From the NCBI GenBank assembly GCA_009380025.1, contig WHSP01000020.1, positions 1-44,895 of the forward strand: a stretch of DNA of 44,895 nucleotides, given 5' to 3'. This document shows, one piece after another, positions 24,200-32,372 of the stretch (the stretch's first letter is position 1; each line of letters begins with the position of its first letter). The position numbers and the translations under genes are program-made. Origin of the DNA: Gemmatimonas sp. Lineage in GTDB: Bacteria > Gemmatimonadota > Gemmatimonadetes > Longimicrobiales > Longimicrobiaceae. The notes beneath the pieces were generated by a model. It was not told where the DNA came from, did no database searches, and worked only from the letters and a program-made list of their open reading frames with translations.

Positions 24200-24889
24200 A
24201 TGGCCAACGGAACGATGCCGATGCCCGGCTCGTACGTCGAGCCGGTTGCGAACGACCGCCTGAAGAACAGCTTCAACAACTGGTTCTGGGGGTCTGTGTT
24301 GGCGGCGGCGATCATCCACTTCCTGGCGATCGCATTCTTCCCGGAGATGACGGCCGAGGACGTCTCGATCGCCTCCGAGGAGATGGAGCAGGTGGAGATC
24401 ATGAACGAGTTCGAGATCCCACCGCCGCCGGAGCAGATCTCCCGGCCCGCAGTGCCGGTCCTCTCGACGGACATCAGCATCGCGGACGACATCACGATCG
24501 GCGAGGTGACGTTCGACGAGAACCCGGTGAGCGATCTCCCGCCCCCGCCGACGGGGGATGGAGTAAACGTGTCCGACCAGCCGACGTTCACGCCCTTCGA
24601 GGTGCGACCGGAGCTACGCAACCGGAGCGCATACTCATCGGCGCTCCAGAGCCAGTATCCGCCAATGCTTCGGGATGCCGGGATCGGAGGTACGGTGACG
24701 CTCTGGGTCTTCATCAATGAGAGCGGCGGGGTGGAGAACACCCGCATCGTGGCCCCCTCGGGATACGAGCAGCTCGACCAGGTGGCAGAGTCGGTGATGC
24801 GAGAGGTCGCGGAGTTCAGCCCGGCGTTGAACCGCGATCAGCAGGTGCCGGTGTGGATTCAGATTCCAGTCACGTTCCAGACGCAGTAG
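24200..24889 (+). CDS. tonB: TonB energy transducer
   Basis: TonB spans the periplasm and passes motor energy to outer-membrane receptors such as SusC-type porins. The 229-residue protein has one N-terminal membrane helix (WFWGSVLAAAIIHFLAIAFF), an acidic stretch (EEMEQVEIMNEFEI) and a Pro-rich linker (PPPPEQ, LPPPPTGDG). Its C-terminal TonB domain (about 140-229) reads YSSALQSQYPPMLRDAGIGGTVTLWVFINESGGVENTRIV, then VAEFSPALNRDQQVPVWIQIPVTFQ. The start ATG has AAGGAGGTAAGCC upstream. A terminator follows directly, so the operon ends here. Confidence 0.93.
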   Translation: MANGTMPMPGSYVEPVANDRLKNSFNNWFWGSVLAAAIIHFLAIAFFPEMTAEDVSIASEEMEQVEIMNEFEIPPPPEQISRPAVPVLSTDISIADDITIGEVTFDENPVSDLPPPPTGDGVNVSDQPTFTPFEVRPELRNRSAYSSALQSQYPPMLRDAGIGGTVTLWVFINESGGVENTRIVAPSGYEQLDQVAESVMREVAEFSPALNRDQQVPVWIQIPVTFQTQ

Positions 24890-24920
24890 GGCGGGCTCTA
24901 GGGACAGATCGAAGCGTCCG

Positions 24921-24958
24921 GAACGCCGGGGCCCAACAAGGCTCCGGCGTTCTTGTTT
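24921..24958 (+). terminator. Terminator of the exbB-tonB operon
   Basis: GAACGCCGG (24921-24929) pairs with CCGGCGTTC (24944-24952) across a 14-nt loop, followed by TTGTTTCT. It begins 32 bases after the tonB stop. Confidence 0.8.
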
Positions 24959-24981
24959 CTGGCAACTGTGCCGCTTACAAT
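24953..24981 (+). promoter_or_regulatory. Promoter of the yggS-divIVA-PNP-ileS-lspA-rluD run
   Basis: TTGTTT (24953-24958) and TACAAT (24976-24981) are separated by 17 bases and overlap the T-tract of the tonB terminator. Transcription would start about seven bases downstream, within a few bases of the ATG at 24991, so the transcript may be leaderless. Confidence 0.55.
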
Positions 24982-24990
24982 CCGGGCGCC

Positions 24991-25686
24991 ATGACCTACC
25001 TCTCCGTCTCTTCACGCGTTGCGGCCGTCCGAGAACGAATAGCGGCGGCGTGCCAGCGGTCGGGACGCAGTCCTTCCGAAGTAACCATCGTCGCGGTGAC
25101 GAAGACGCATCCAGCGGATGCAGTGGAGGCCGTGCGAGCGGCCGGGCTGACGGACGTCGGGGAGAACCGCATCCAGGAGCTGGAGGGAAAGGTCTCGACG
25201 ATCGGTCGGCAGGCCGTCCGCTGGCACCTGATAGGACACCTCCAGCGGAACAAGGCGAAGAAGGCGTTGGAGTTGGCCGATATGATCCACTCGGTGGACT
25301 CGGTGCGGCTGGCCCGCAAGTTGAGCGATGAAGCGGCCGCCTCGGACCGGGTGATCGATGTTCTGGTCCAGGTGAGCGTGTCTGGAGAGGAGACCAAGGG
25401 TGGACTGGTCGAGGAGGGGGCGATCGACGGAATCGCCGAGATCTGTTCGTTTCCCGGCCTTCGAGTCTCGGGGCTCATGACGATGGCGCCATACACGGAT
25501 GACGAGTCACTGATCCGGACGACCTTCCGCGCGACGCGGCAGTTGCTGGACCGGGCCGCGTCCGTGGATGGATTCGAGGGGAGGCACCTTTCGATGGGAA
25601 TGAGCAACGATTTCGAGGTTGGGATCGAAGAGGGGAGTACGATCGTGAGGTTGGGGACGGTGCTGTTTGGGGAGCGCGGCGCATGA
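24991..25686 (+). CDS. yggS: YggS-family PLP homeostasis protein (PLPBP)
   Basis: The 231-residue TIM-barrel protein carries pyridoxal phosphate on Lys38 (VTIVAVTKTHP) and buffers cellular PLP. Further family motifs: DVGENRIQELEGK, VRWHLIGHLQRNKAKKAL, IHSVDSVRLARKL, VLVQVSVSGEETKGGL, LRVSGLMTMAPY and LSMGMSNDFEVGIEEGSTIVRLGTVLFG. The start is ATG 24991, which gives the family-standard N-terminus; the frame extends upstream through the tonB terminator and has no protein character there. It overlaps the DivIVA gene by 4 bp, a pairing also common in Gram-positive yggS-sepF-divIVA clusters. Confidence 0.94.
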   Translation: MTYLSVSSRVAAVRERIAAACQRSGRSPSEVTIVAVTKTHPADAVEAVRAAGLTDVGENRIQELEGKVSTIGRQAVRWHLIGHLQRNKAKKALELADMIHSVDSVRLARKLSDEAAASDRVIDVLVQVSVSGEETKGGLVEEGAIDGIAEICSFPGLRVSGLMTMAPYTDDESLIRTTFRATRQLLDRAASVDGFEGRHLSMGMSNDFEVGIEEGSTIVRLGTVLFGERGA

Positions 25687-26198
25687 TCGACCTCACGCCT
25701 CTAGACGTCCGGAAGAAGAAGGGTGACTTCAGACGCGGCCTCCGCGGGTACGAGTCGGAAGAGGTGGATGCGTTTCTGGACATGGTTGCGGACCGGTTCG
25801 AAGAGTTGGTGCGGGAGAATAGCCAATTGCGGGAACGGTCGCGGGAGCAGTCGATCGAGGTGGGGGCGTTCAGAGGACGCGAGCAGGCTTTGAACGAGGC
25901 GCTCGTATCGGCGCAGGAGCTTCGCGAGGACATCCGAGCGCAGGCCGAGAAGGCATCCGAGTTGCGCGTGCGTGAGGCGGAGGCCGAAGGGGAGCGTCGG
26001 ATTCAGGAGGCAAAGCGACAGGTGGAGAGGCAGCGTGAGGCGCTCGAGCAGCTCCAGGCTCAGCGGGGTCGTTTCATCCGGTCATATCGGGGATTTCTCG
26101 AGGCTCAACTGGTCGAGATCACGCTGCAGGAGGAGAGGATTCTGCGATCGCGCACCGGAGAGTTCGAACCCGAGATCGATGTCGTCGGCGATGTCTGA
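25683..26198 (+). CDS. divIVA: DivIVA-domain cell-division or polarity protein
   Basis: The 171-residue protein begins with the DivIVA membrane-binding signature: LTPLDVRKKKGDFRRGLRGYESEEVDAFLDMVADRFEELVREN. A long coiled coil follows (about 40-150, rich in E, Q and R) and a short acidic tail. DivIVA proteins gather at negatively curved membrane and recruit septum or pole proteins. The yggS neighbour (4-bp overlap) supports a division-related location. It overlaps the next gene by 8 bp. The N-terminal hydrophobic tip normally used for membrane insertion is less marked here than in Bacillus. Confidence 0.88.
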   Translation: MIDLTPLDVRKKKGDFRRGLRGYESEEVDAFLDMVADRFEELVRENSQLRERSREQSIEVGAFRGREQALNEALVSAQELREDIRAQAEKASELRVREAEAEGERRIQEAKRQVERQREALEQLQAQRGRFIRSYRGFLEAQLVEITLQEERILRSRTGEFEPEIDVVGDV

Positions 26199-27024
26199 TT
26201 CACTGCGCCCGCTGCCGGAGCGGATCGCGGATGCTGTCGGGTCGGTGCGGGCGGAGACAGCGCTGCAGCCGGAGGTGGCGATCATCCTCGGGACCGGACT
26301 GAGCGGACTCGGGGAGCGAATCCAGGTGGAAGCGACGATCGAGTACGCCGATATTCCAGGCTTCGTCGTCCCTACTGTGGAAAGCCACAGCGGAAGGCTC
26401 CTTCTCGGAACCCTCGGGGGGAAGGGCGTCGTGGCGATGCAGGGACGCTTTCATTGCTACGAGGGCTACTCGCTGCAGGAGGTTGCTTTTCCGGTCAGGG
26501 TCATGAGGGGTCTCGGTGCCCACACGATGATCGCGTCCAATGTGAGCGGGTGTATGAACCCGATGTGGGCGCCAGGTGAGCTCGTCCTGCTGGCGGATCA
26601 CATCAACTTACTGGGCGACAACCCCCTCATCGGCCCGAATTGGGACGAGCTCGGACCCCGCTTCCCGGACATGTCCGAGCCGTACGACCTGGCGCTGCAG
26701 GAGATCGCGGCGACGATCGCCCTCGAGCAGGGAATCCGTCTCAATCGAGGCGTGTATGTCGCGGTTCCGGGGCCGAATCTGGAAACTCGTGCAGAATACC
26801 GCATGCTGCGGTTAATGGGAGCCGACGTGGTCGGGATGTCTACGGTGCCTGAGGTGATCGTTGCGGTTCACGGGGGGATGCGCGTTCTCGGCCTGTCCAT
26901 CATCACCGACGCCTGTCTCCCCGATGCGCTGGAACCCACCAGGGTCGAGGACATCCTGGCCGTCGCGGGAGCCGCCGAGCCGCGGCTGACGACGCTGATC
27001 GAACGTGTGATCGAGAGAATGTGA
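26191..27024 (+). CDS. Purine nucleoside phosphorylase (trimeric, PNP/MTAP family)
   Basis: This 277-residue enzyme splits inosine and guanosine with phosphate to free base and ribose-1-phosphate. Motifs: VAIILGTGLSGLGERI, IPGFVVPTVESHSGRLLLGTLGGK, VVAMQGRFHCYEGYS, MIASNVSGCMNP, LLADHINLLGDNPLIGPN, VPGPNLETRAEYRMLRLMGADVVGMSTVPEVIVAVHGGM and the closing ITDACLPD. The start is ATG 26191, overlapping divIVA by 8 bp; the frame runs further upstream only as an overlap with divIVA. Length and motifs fit the trimeric low-molecular-mass class. It supplies hypoxanthine and guanine to the hpt product. Confidence 0.94.
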   Translation: MSDSLRPLPERIADAVGSVRAETALQPEVAIILGTGLSGLGERIQVEATIEYADIPGFVVPTVESHSGRLLLGTLGGKGVVAMQGRFHCYEGYSLQEVAFPVRVMRGLGAHTMIASNVSGCMNPMWAPGELVLLADHINLLGDNPLIGPNWDELGPRFPDMSEPYDLALQEIAATIALEQGIRLNRGVYVAVPGPNLETRAEYRMLRLMGADVVGMSTVPEVIVAVHGGMRVLGLSIITDACLPDALEPTRVEDILAVAGAAEPRLTTLIERVIERM

Positions 27025-27030
27025 CGCTTC

Positions 27031-30000
27031 ATGGCTTTCCCCGAACTTCCCAGCAGTACCAACGACCTCGAGGAGCAAGTCCTCGAGCGATGGAACGTTG
27101 AAGGTACCTTCCGCCTGAGCCTCGAGAAGACGGCGGACGGAGAGCCGTTCGTGTTCTTCGAGGGCCCTCCCACCGCGAACGGCCGGCCGGGTATCCACCA
27201 CGTCCTTTCGAGAACCATCAAGGACGCGGTAGCCCGTTTTCGGACGATGGAAGGCCGGTACGTACCTCGCATCGCCGGCTGGGATACGCACGGTCTCCCA
27301 GTCGAGATCGAGGCCGAAAGGAGGCTCGGCATCTCGGGAAAGCCCGAGATCGAGAAGGTCGGAATCGCTAGATTCAACGAAGTTTGCCGGGAGAGCGTCC
27401 TTACGTACACCGAGGATTGGGAGCGCTTCTCGGCCCGGATCGGGTACTGGCTCGACTATTCGAAACCGTACGTCACCTTCCACAGGTCGTACATCGAGTC
27501 GGTCTGGTGGAGCCTCAAGGAAATTGCCGACCGAGGGCTGTTCTATCGGGGGCATAAGATCCTGCCGTATTGCCCTCGTTGCGGCACCGGTCTGTCGAGT
27601 CATGAGGTCGCGCTCGGATACCGAGATGTGCTCGACCCATCCCTGTACTTGACCGTTCCCGCGGAAGACGGCGACAAACACTTTCTCGTCTGGACGACAA
27701 CGCCCTGGACTCTCGTTTCCAACACGGCGCTCGCGGTTCATCCAGAGCTGGAGTACGCCGAGGTCGAGCATGAGGGCAAGCGGTACGTCCTGGCGATGGA
27801 GAGGGTCGCGGCTCTTTTCGGCGAGGGCGCCGAGGTCATCGATCGCCACAAGGGCACCGACCTGGTCGGGACGCCGTATGTGCGGCCGTTCGATTGGGCC
27901 GAGGCCCCTGAATCGTCAGCCGCCTGGCGGGTGGTCGCCGCGGACTTCGTGTCCGCGGAAGAGGGGACGGGGATCGTCCATACCGCCCCCGCCTACGGCG
28001 CGGACGACTATGCGCTGGGGCTTCAGGAGGGACTGCCGGTGCTGCGGCCAGTCGATGATCGGGGAACCTTCCCGGACCATTTTCCGATCGTGGGGGGTCG
28101 CTTCGTCAAGGAGGCCGACCAGGACATCGTCCGCACTCTGAAAGAGCGCGGCCAGGTCTTTCGGTTCAGCCGTGAGGAGCACTCGTACCCGCACTGCTGG
28201 CGGTGCGGGAGTCCATTGCTATACATGGCGCGGGATTCGTGGTTCATTCGAACGACCCAGCTGCGGGAGCAGCTGTTGGCCAACAACCGGGAGGTCGCGT
28301 GGTACCCGCCCGAAGTTGGTTCCGGCCGATTCGGAGAGTGGCTCGAGAACAATGTCGATTGGGCCATCTCCCGGAGTCGGTACTGGGGAACGCCGCTGCC
28401 GGCGTGGGTCTGCCAGGAGGACGCGGACCACATCGAATTCATCGGTTCGTTCGCAGAGCTCCAGGTCCGCGCGGGCAAGCTCGAGGACGACTTCGATCCC
28501 CACCGTCCTTTCATCGACGAGGTGACCTGGCCGTGTGCATGCGACGGTTGTGGCGGGCGGATGGTCCGGACGCCGGAGGTGATCGACGTCTGGTACGATT
28601 CGGGCGCGATGCCCTTTGCGCAGTGGCACTACCCTTTCGAGAACGTCGAGGTAGCGGAGCGTTTGTTCCCTGCCGATTTCATTTGCGAAGGCGTCGATCA
28701 GACAAGGGGGTGGTTCTATTCCCTGATGGCGATTTCGACTCTGCTCGATCATGGGCCGGCCTACCGGAACGTCATCGTCAACGACCTCATTCTGGACGCC
28801 GAGGGATTGAAGATGTCGAAGTCGCGCGGCAACGTCATCGATCCCTGGGAAGCGATCGGCGAGTTCGGGTCCGACGCGATCCGCTGGTACCTACTCGCCA
28901 GCTCGCACCCGTGGCTGCCGAAGCGTTTTGATCCGGCCGGTGTTCGGGAGGTACAGCGGAAGCTCTTCGATACGCTGCGGAGCACGTACCACTTTTTCTC
29001 GCTGTACGCGAACCTGGAGGCATGGTCAGCCGGGCGGGGTGACGAGCCACCACCAGGCGAGCGTCCGCTGATGGATCGCTGGCTGCTTTCGCGACTGGCA
29101 TCGGTAACGGAGGCGGTCACCGAGTCCTTCTCTGGATACAATTTGACGCATGCGGTTCGGGATCTCGGAGACTTCGTGGTCGACGATCTCTCCAACTGGT
29201 ACGTTCGTCGATCCCGGGACCGGTTCTGGGGTAGTGCCGATCGCTCGGATACGCGGGCGGCATTCGCGACCTTGCACGAGACCCTCGTCGTCGTCGCACG
29301 GCTCATGGCGCCGGCAGCCCCCTTCCTCGCCGACTGGTTGCACCGCGCCTTGACCGAGGAGAGCGTTCATCTGGCTCGGCTGCCGGAGCCGGTCGTCGAG
29401 ACAGATGCAGCGCTGGAAGGGGGAATGGAAGCGGTCCGTCAGCTCTCGACCCTCGGGAGGGCCGCCCGGGAGAGAGTCCGAATCCGCGTGAGGCAGCCCC
29501 TCGGGAAGCTTTACGCCGTTGCGCCTGTCGACGTCGCTTTCGAACCTGGTTTGGTGGAGATCCTGGCGGACGAGCTCAACGTTCGGAGCGTCGAGTTCAT
29601 CGAGGGGGCGGAGGACCTCGTCGAGTTCAGTGCGAAGCCGAATTTTCGCGCCCTCGGCGCCCGCTTCGGCAAGCGGACCCCGAAGGTGGCGGAGGCGATC
29701 CGGCGCATCCCGTCTGCCGAGCTGGTGGCCTTCCGTCGGGGTGAACCGCTCATCGTCACGCTGGAAGACGAGACGGTGACCGTCGAAGCGGAAGAAATGG
29801 AGATCGTGCAGGAGGCGCGCGGAGACTTTGCCGTCGAGGCCGAGGGGGGCTTCACGGTTGCGCTCGATCCGGTGTTGACGCCGGCGTTGCTGGCGGAGGG
29901 CATGGCGCGCGAGCTCGTGAGCCGCGTCCAGCGACTTCGCAAGGAGAACGGCTTCGAGATTGCCGATCGGATCCGGCTCGGCGTCGCAGCCACCCCGGAC

Positions 30001-30180
30001 CTGCTGGAATCCTTCGAAACCCACCGCAGATTCATCATGGGCGAAACGCTTGCGGTCGAGCTCGATCTGTCCGAGGACCTGAACGAAGATCGATACGATA
30101 ACGCCCGCTCCGTCGACCTCGACGGAGACGAGATCACCCTGGGAATGGCTCGGATCATCGCAACGGGGGTCACTGGATGA
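27031..30180 (+). CDS. ileS: Isoleucyl-tRNA synthetase
   Basis: The 1049-residue class I synthetase charges tRNA-Ile. The HIGH-type motif is in GPPTANGRPGIHHVLSRTIKD near residue 46; KMSKS is at 594-598 (LKMSKSRGNVIDPWEAIG). The editing domain between them is present (TTTPWTLVSNTALAVHPE, DFVSAEEGTGIVHTAPAYG). Two Cys pairs (CPRCGTG and HCWRCGSP) suggest a zinc site in the catalytic half. The long C-terminal anticodon-binding region points to the eukaryote-like (type 2) IleRS, usually linked to mupirocin resistance. It precedes lspA with a 4-bp ATGA overlap. Confidence 0.97.
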   Translation: MAFPELPSSTNDLEEQVLERWNVEGTFRLSLEKTADGEPFVFFEGPPTANGRPGIHHVLSRTIKDAVARFRTMEGRYVPRIAGWDTHGLPVEIEAERRLGISGKPEIEKVGIARFNEVCRESVLTYTEDWERFSARIGYWLDYSKPYVTFHRSYIESVWWSLKEIADRGLFYRGHKILPYCPRCGTGLSSHEVALGYRDVLDPSLYLTVPAEDGDKHFLVWTTTPWTLVSNTALAVHPELEYAEVEHEGKRYVLAMERVAALFGEGAEVIDRHKGTDLVGTPYVRPFDWAEAPESSAAWRVVAADFVSAEEGTGIVHTAPAYGADDYALGLQEGLPVLRPVDDRGTFPDHFPIVGGRFVKEADQDIVRTLKERGQVFRFSREEHSYPHCWRCGSPLLYMARDSWFIRTTQLREQLLANNREVAWYPPEVGSGRFGEWLENNVDWAISRSRYWGTPLPAWVCQEDADHIEFIGSFAELQVRAGKLEDDFDPHRPFIDEVTWPCACDGCGGRMVRTPEVIDVWYDSGAMPFAQWHYPFENVEVAERLFPADFICEGVDQTRGWFYSLMAISTLLDHGPAYRNVIVNDLILDAEGLKMSKSRGNVIDPWEAIGEFGSDAIRWYLLASSHPWLPKRFDPAGVREVQRKLFDTLRSTYHFFSLYANLEAWSAGRGDEPPPGERPLMDRWLLSRLASVTEAVTESFSGYNLTHAVRDLGDFVVDDLSNWYVRRSRDRFWGSADRSDTRAAFATLHETLVVVARLMAPAAPFLADWLHRALTEESVHLARLPEPVVETDAALEGGMEAVRQLSTLGRAARERVRIRVRQPLGKLYAVAPVDVAFEPGLVEILADELNVRSVEFIEGAEDLVEFSAKPNFRALGARFGKRTPKVAEAIRRIPSAELVAFRRGEPLIVTLEDETVTVEAEEMEIVQEARGDFAVEAEGGFTVALDPVLTPALLAEGMARELVSRVQRLRKENGFEIADRIRLGVAATPDLLESFETHRRFIMGETLAVELDLSEDLNEDRYDNARSVDLDGDEITLGMARIIATGVTG

Positions 30181-30722
30181 GCGACGACCTGCAACTCCCT
30201 TCCGTCGCGGCGGCGGACGCAGAGCTGACCGACGGGCAGAAGGCGATGATCTACGGCGGGATCAGCGGCAGCATCATCGCCCTCGACCAGGCCACGAAGT
30301 ACATGGCGCAGGAGATCCTGCCGCCATACCAGCCGATCCCCGTCCTCGGAGAGGTCTTCCGGCTGACGTTCATCTACAATCCAGGAGCGGCATTCGGCCT
30401 CAACGTCGGCCCGATGTCGCGCTACATCTTCCTCGGCCTGACGATGGCGTGTGTCGTCGTGCTCTACCTCTGGTTCCGGACGACACCGGCCTCGGATCGG
30501 CTCCGGCTCATCGCGATCTCACTGGTGTCGGCCGGGGCCATCGGCAACTTCATCGATCGGGTGCGCTCATCCCAGGGAGTGATCGACTTCTTCGACGTGG
30601 GCATCGGGGCGCTACGATGGCCCGTATTCAACGTCGCGGACATCGGCGTGACGGTCGGCGCCCTCCTCCTGGCCATCTCGCTCTGGCGAGAGGAACAGGT
30701 GGCGGCTGAGGATGACGCCTGA
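30177..30722 (+). CDS. lspA: Lipoprotein signal peptidase II
   Basis: LspA removes signal peptides from diacylglycerol-modified prolipoproteins in the inner membrane. The 181-residue protein has four membrane helices and both catalytic Asp: D127 in GAIGNFIDRVR and D155 in WPVFNVADIGVTVGALLL. Further motifs are LDQATKYMAQ and FIYNPGAAFGL. The first 20 residues (SDDLQLPSVAAADAELTDG) are an unusual acidic extension before the first helix. It overlaps ileS by 4 bp and rluD by 11 bp; the ileS-lspA-rluD order is widely conserved. SusD-type lipoproteins such as the one at the left edge would be its substrates. Confidence 0.95.
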   Translation: MSDDLQLPSVAAADAELTDGQKAMIYGGISGSIIALDQATKYMAQEILPPYQPIPVLGEVFRLTFIYNPGAAFGLNVGPMSRYIFLGLTMACVVVLYLWFRTTPASDRLRLIAISLVSAGAIGNFIDRVRSSQGVIDFFDVGIGALRWPVFNVADIGVTVGALLLAISLWREEQVAAEDDA

Positions 30723-31677
30723 CGAAGGCCTGATCGAGTTCGTCATCGAGGGAGCACCCGGACGAAGGCTCGATACCTACCTCGCCCAACGGCTGGATCT
30801 TTCCCGAAGCCGTGTGGAGCAACTCATCTCCGCCGGACAAGTCGAGATCAACGACGCCGTTCCGAAGAAGCGGGACCAACTGCAGCCCGGTGATCGAGTT
30901 CGGGTCCGCCTCCCGCCCCCCGAGCCTACGCATATCGCGGGTGAGCCGATCCCCATCGAAATTGTCTTCGAGGACGGCGACCTGGCCGTGGTGGACAAGC
31001 CCCCGGGCCTCGTCGTTCATCCGGCGCCAGGGCACCGCAGCGGAACCCTCGTCAACGCGCTCCTCCATCGGCTGGACGATCTGTCCGGAATCGGTGGGGT
31101 GTTGCGCCCGGGGATCGTTCACAGGCTGGATCGGGACACCTCGGGGCTGATGATCGTGGCGAAGAACGACCGGGCGCACCGTGCCCTGGCCGATGCGTTG
31201 CAGGGTCGCCGAATCCGGCGCCGATACCTCGCGGCGGCGTGGGGCCATCTCCGGGAGAGCGCGACGACCGTCGATGCACCGATAGGCCGGCACGCCGGTG
31301 ATCGAAAGCGAATGGCCGTGAGGGACGACGGTCGCCGCGCGACGACCCAGTTCCGGGTGCTGGAGCGCTGGCGGGCGGCGGAGCTGCTAGAGGCAGACCT
31401 CGAAACCGGCCGGACACATCAGATCCGCGTGCACCTGCTCCACATCGGCCACCCCGTCGTGGGGGACCGGACGTATGCAGTAGAACGGGAACGCGGGTTC
31501 TCTGGCCCCGAGCGAGCCTGGGCGATTGCTCTTGCCCGCCGCACACCCCGACAGTTCCTCCACGCAGCGGAGCTGACCTTTCACCACCCGCGCACCGGAA
31601 TCCCGCTCGTCTTCGAGTCGCCCCTCCCCCCCGACCTCGCAGCCGTAGCCGATTGGGCCAGGACTGGCAAAGTATGA
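30712..31677 (+). CDS. rluD: RluA-family 23S rRNA pseudouridine synthase (RluD type)
   Basis: The 321-residue enzyme converts uridines of 23S rRNA to pseudouridine. An N-terminal S4 RNA-binding domain (GRRLDTYLAQRLDLSRSRVEQLISAGQVEIN) is followed by the catalytic domain with VVDKPPGLVVHPAPGH and the active-site GIVHRLDRDTSG, in which D140 is the catalytic residue. RRRYLAAAWG, ETGRTHQIRVHL and GHPVVGDRTY complete the family set. The S4 domain and this motif set fit RluD, which modifies helix 69. ATG 30712 lies inside the end of lspA. The stop is followed by a 320-bp gap. Confidence 0.94.
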   Translation: MTPDEGLIEFVIEGAPGRRLDTYLAQRLDLSRSRVEQLISAGQVEINDAVPKKRDQLQPGDRVRVRLPPPEPTHIAGEPIPIEIVFEDGDLAVVDKPPGLVVHPAPGHRSGTLVNALLHRLDDLSGIGGVLRPGIVHRLDRDTSGLMIVAKNDRAHRALADALQGRRIRRRYLAAAWGHLRESATTVDAPIGRHAGDRKRMAVRDDGRRATTQFRVLERWRAAELLEADLETGRTHQIRVHLLHIGHPVVGDRTYAVERERGFSGPERAWAIALARRTPRQFLHAAELTFHHPRTGIPLVFESPLPPDLAAVADWARTGKV

Positions 31678-31684
31678 GAAAAGC

Positions 31685-31797
31685 TCACGCGAATCCGCGA
31701 AGGACGCGAAAGAAAGCAAACTGGACGATTGTTCGCGGGGCTGACTTGCCTTCGTCTCATTGAAGGAGAGGCGGCTTCGCGATTTCGCGTCGCGTGA
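31685..31797. repeat. CGCGAA-rich inverted repeat
   Basis: TCACGCGAATCCGCGAAGG (31685-31703) is mirrored by TTCGCGATTTCGCGTCGCGTGA (31776-31797), with two further CGCGAA-type words nearby. The pair frames an 80-bp non-coding centre in the 323-bp gap between rluD and the receiver gene. It resembles dispersed intergenic repeats seen in many genomes, but only one copy is present here. The rest of the gap (31798-32000) holds a probable promoter and no gene. Confidence 0.45.
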
Positions 31798-31906
31798 TAA
31801 TTTGTCGGCCGGGCCGCAGCACGACAGCCCAGGCCAGCGTAGTTGCTCGGCGGGCTCCTTTGCAGCCGATTCGCAGGGGGTCAATCGAATTGCCCGGATT
31901 TCGGTG

Positions 31907-31936
31907 TTGTCCGTTGCCCCTCTGTAGTCGTACTGT
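31907..31936 (+). promoter_or_regulatory. Possible promoter of the GTPase signalling operon
   Basis: TTGTCC (31907-31912) and TACTGT (31931-31936) are 18 bases apart, about 65 bases before the start of the receiver gene. The match is moderate. Confidence 0.4.
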
Positions 31937-32000
31937 ATCCTTCCGACCGCCGGTCTCCGGGATCCCGCGCCAAAGCCCGATCGAGCCGCTATCGCCGAGC

Positions 32001-32366
32001 GTGACGCCTTCTACCGTTCTGGTCTGCGACGATGCCGCCTTCATGCGGAAGGTTCTTCGCGAGGTTCTTACGAGCGCAGGCTATCACGTAGTCGGCGAGG
32101 CCGCGAACGGTCGGAAAGTCGTGGAGTTGTACTGGGAGCTCCGTCCGGACCTCGTAACCCTGGATCTCGTGCTGCCGGAAATGGGTGGAATCGATGCGGC
32201 GCGTGAGATCGTGCGGCTCGACCCCGACGCGCGTATCCTGATGTGCAGCGCCATAGGACAGAAGCCGCTGATCGCCGAAGCGATGGCTGCTGGAGCGCGT
32301 GAATTCGTCGTCAAGCCCTTTCCGCCCGCCAGAGTTCTCGAAGCCGCGCGCAGGGCCCTCGGTTGA
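32001..32366 (+). CDS. Stand-alone CheY-like receiver
   Basis: The 121-residue protein is a complete receiver domain without an output domain. The acidic pocket (CDDAAFMRKVLREVL, D10-D11), phosphoacceptor D55 (LVTLDLVLPEMGGIDAAREI), the Ser/Thr switch region (ILMCSAIGQ) and the conserved Lys (EFVVKPF) are intact. It would be phosphorylated by a histidine kinase not encoded in this window. The start is GTG 32001, just before the first strand; the frame continues upstream but without protein character. It heads the operon that encodes the MglA-like GTPase, so it may feed a phosphorylation signal into that module. Confidence 0.9.
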   Translation: MTPSTVLVCDDAAFMRKVLREVLTSAGYHVVGEAANGRKVVELYWELRPDLVTLDLVLPEMGGIDAAREIVRLDPDARILMCSAIGQKPLIAEAMAAGAREFVVKPFPPARVLEAARRALG

Positions 32367-32372
32367 ATTGAA

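Noticed and set aside
22382-24319. 645-codon open frame on the minus strand over the exbB-exbD-exbD genes
   Set aside because: Its product is a monotonous His/Arg/Asp/Leu mix without domains and lies antisense to three firmly identified genes; it is a high-GC shadow frame.
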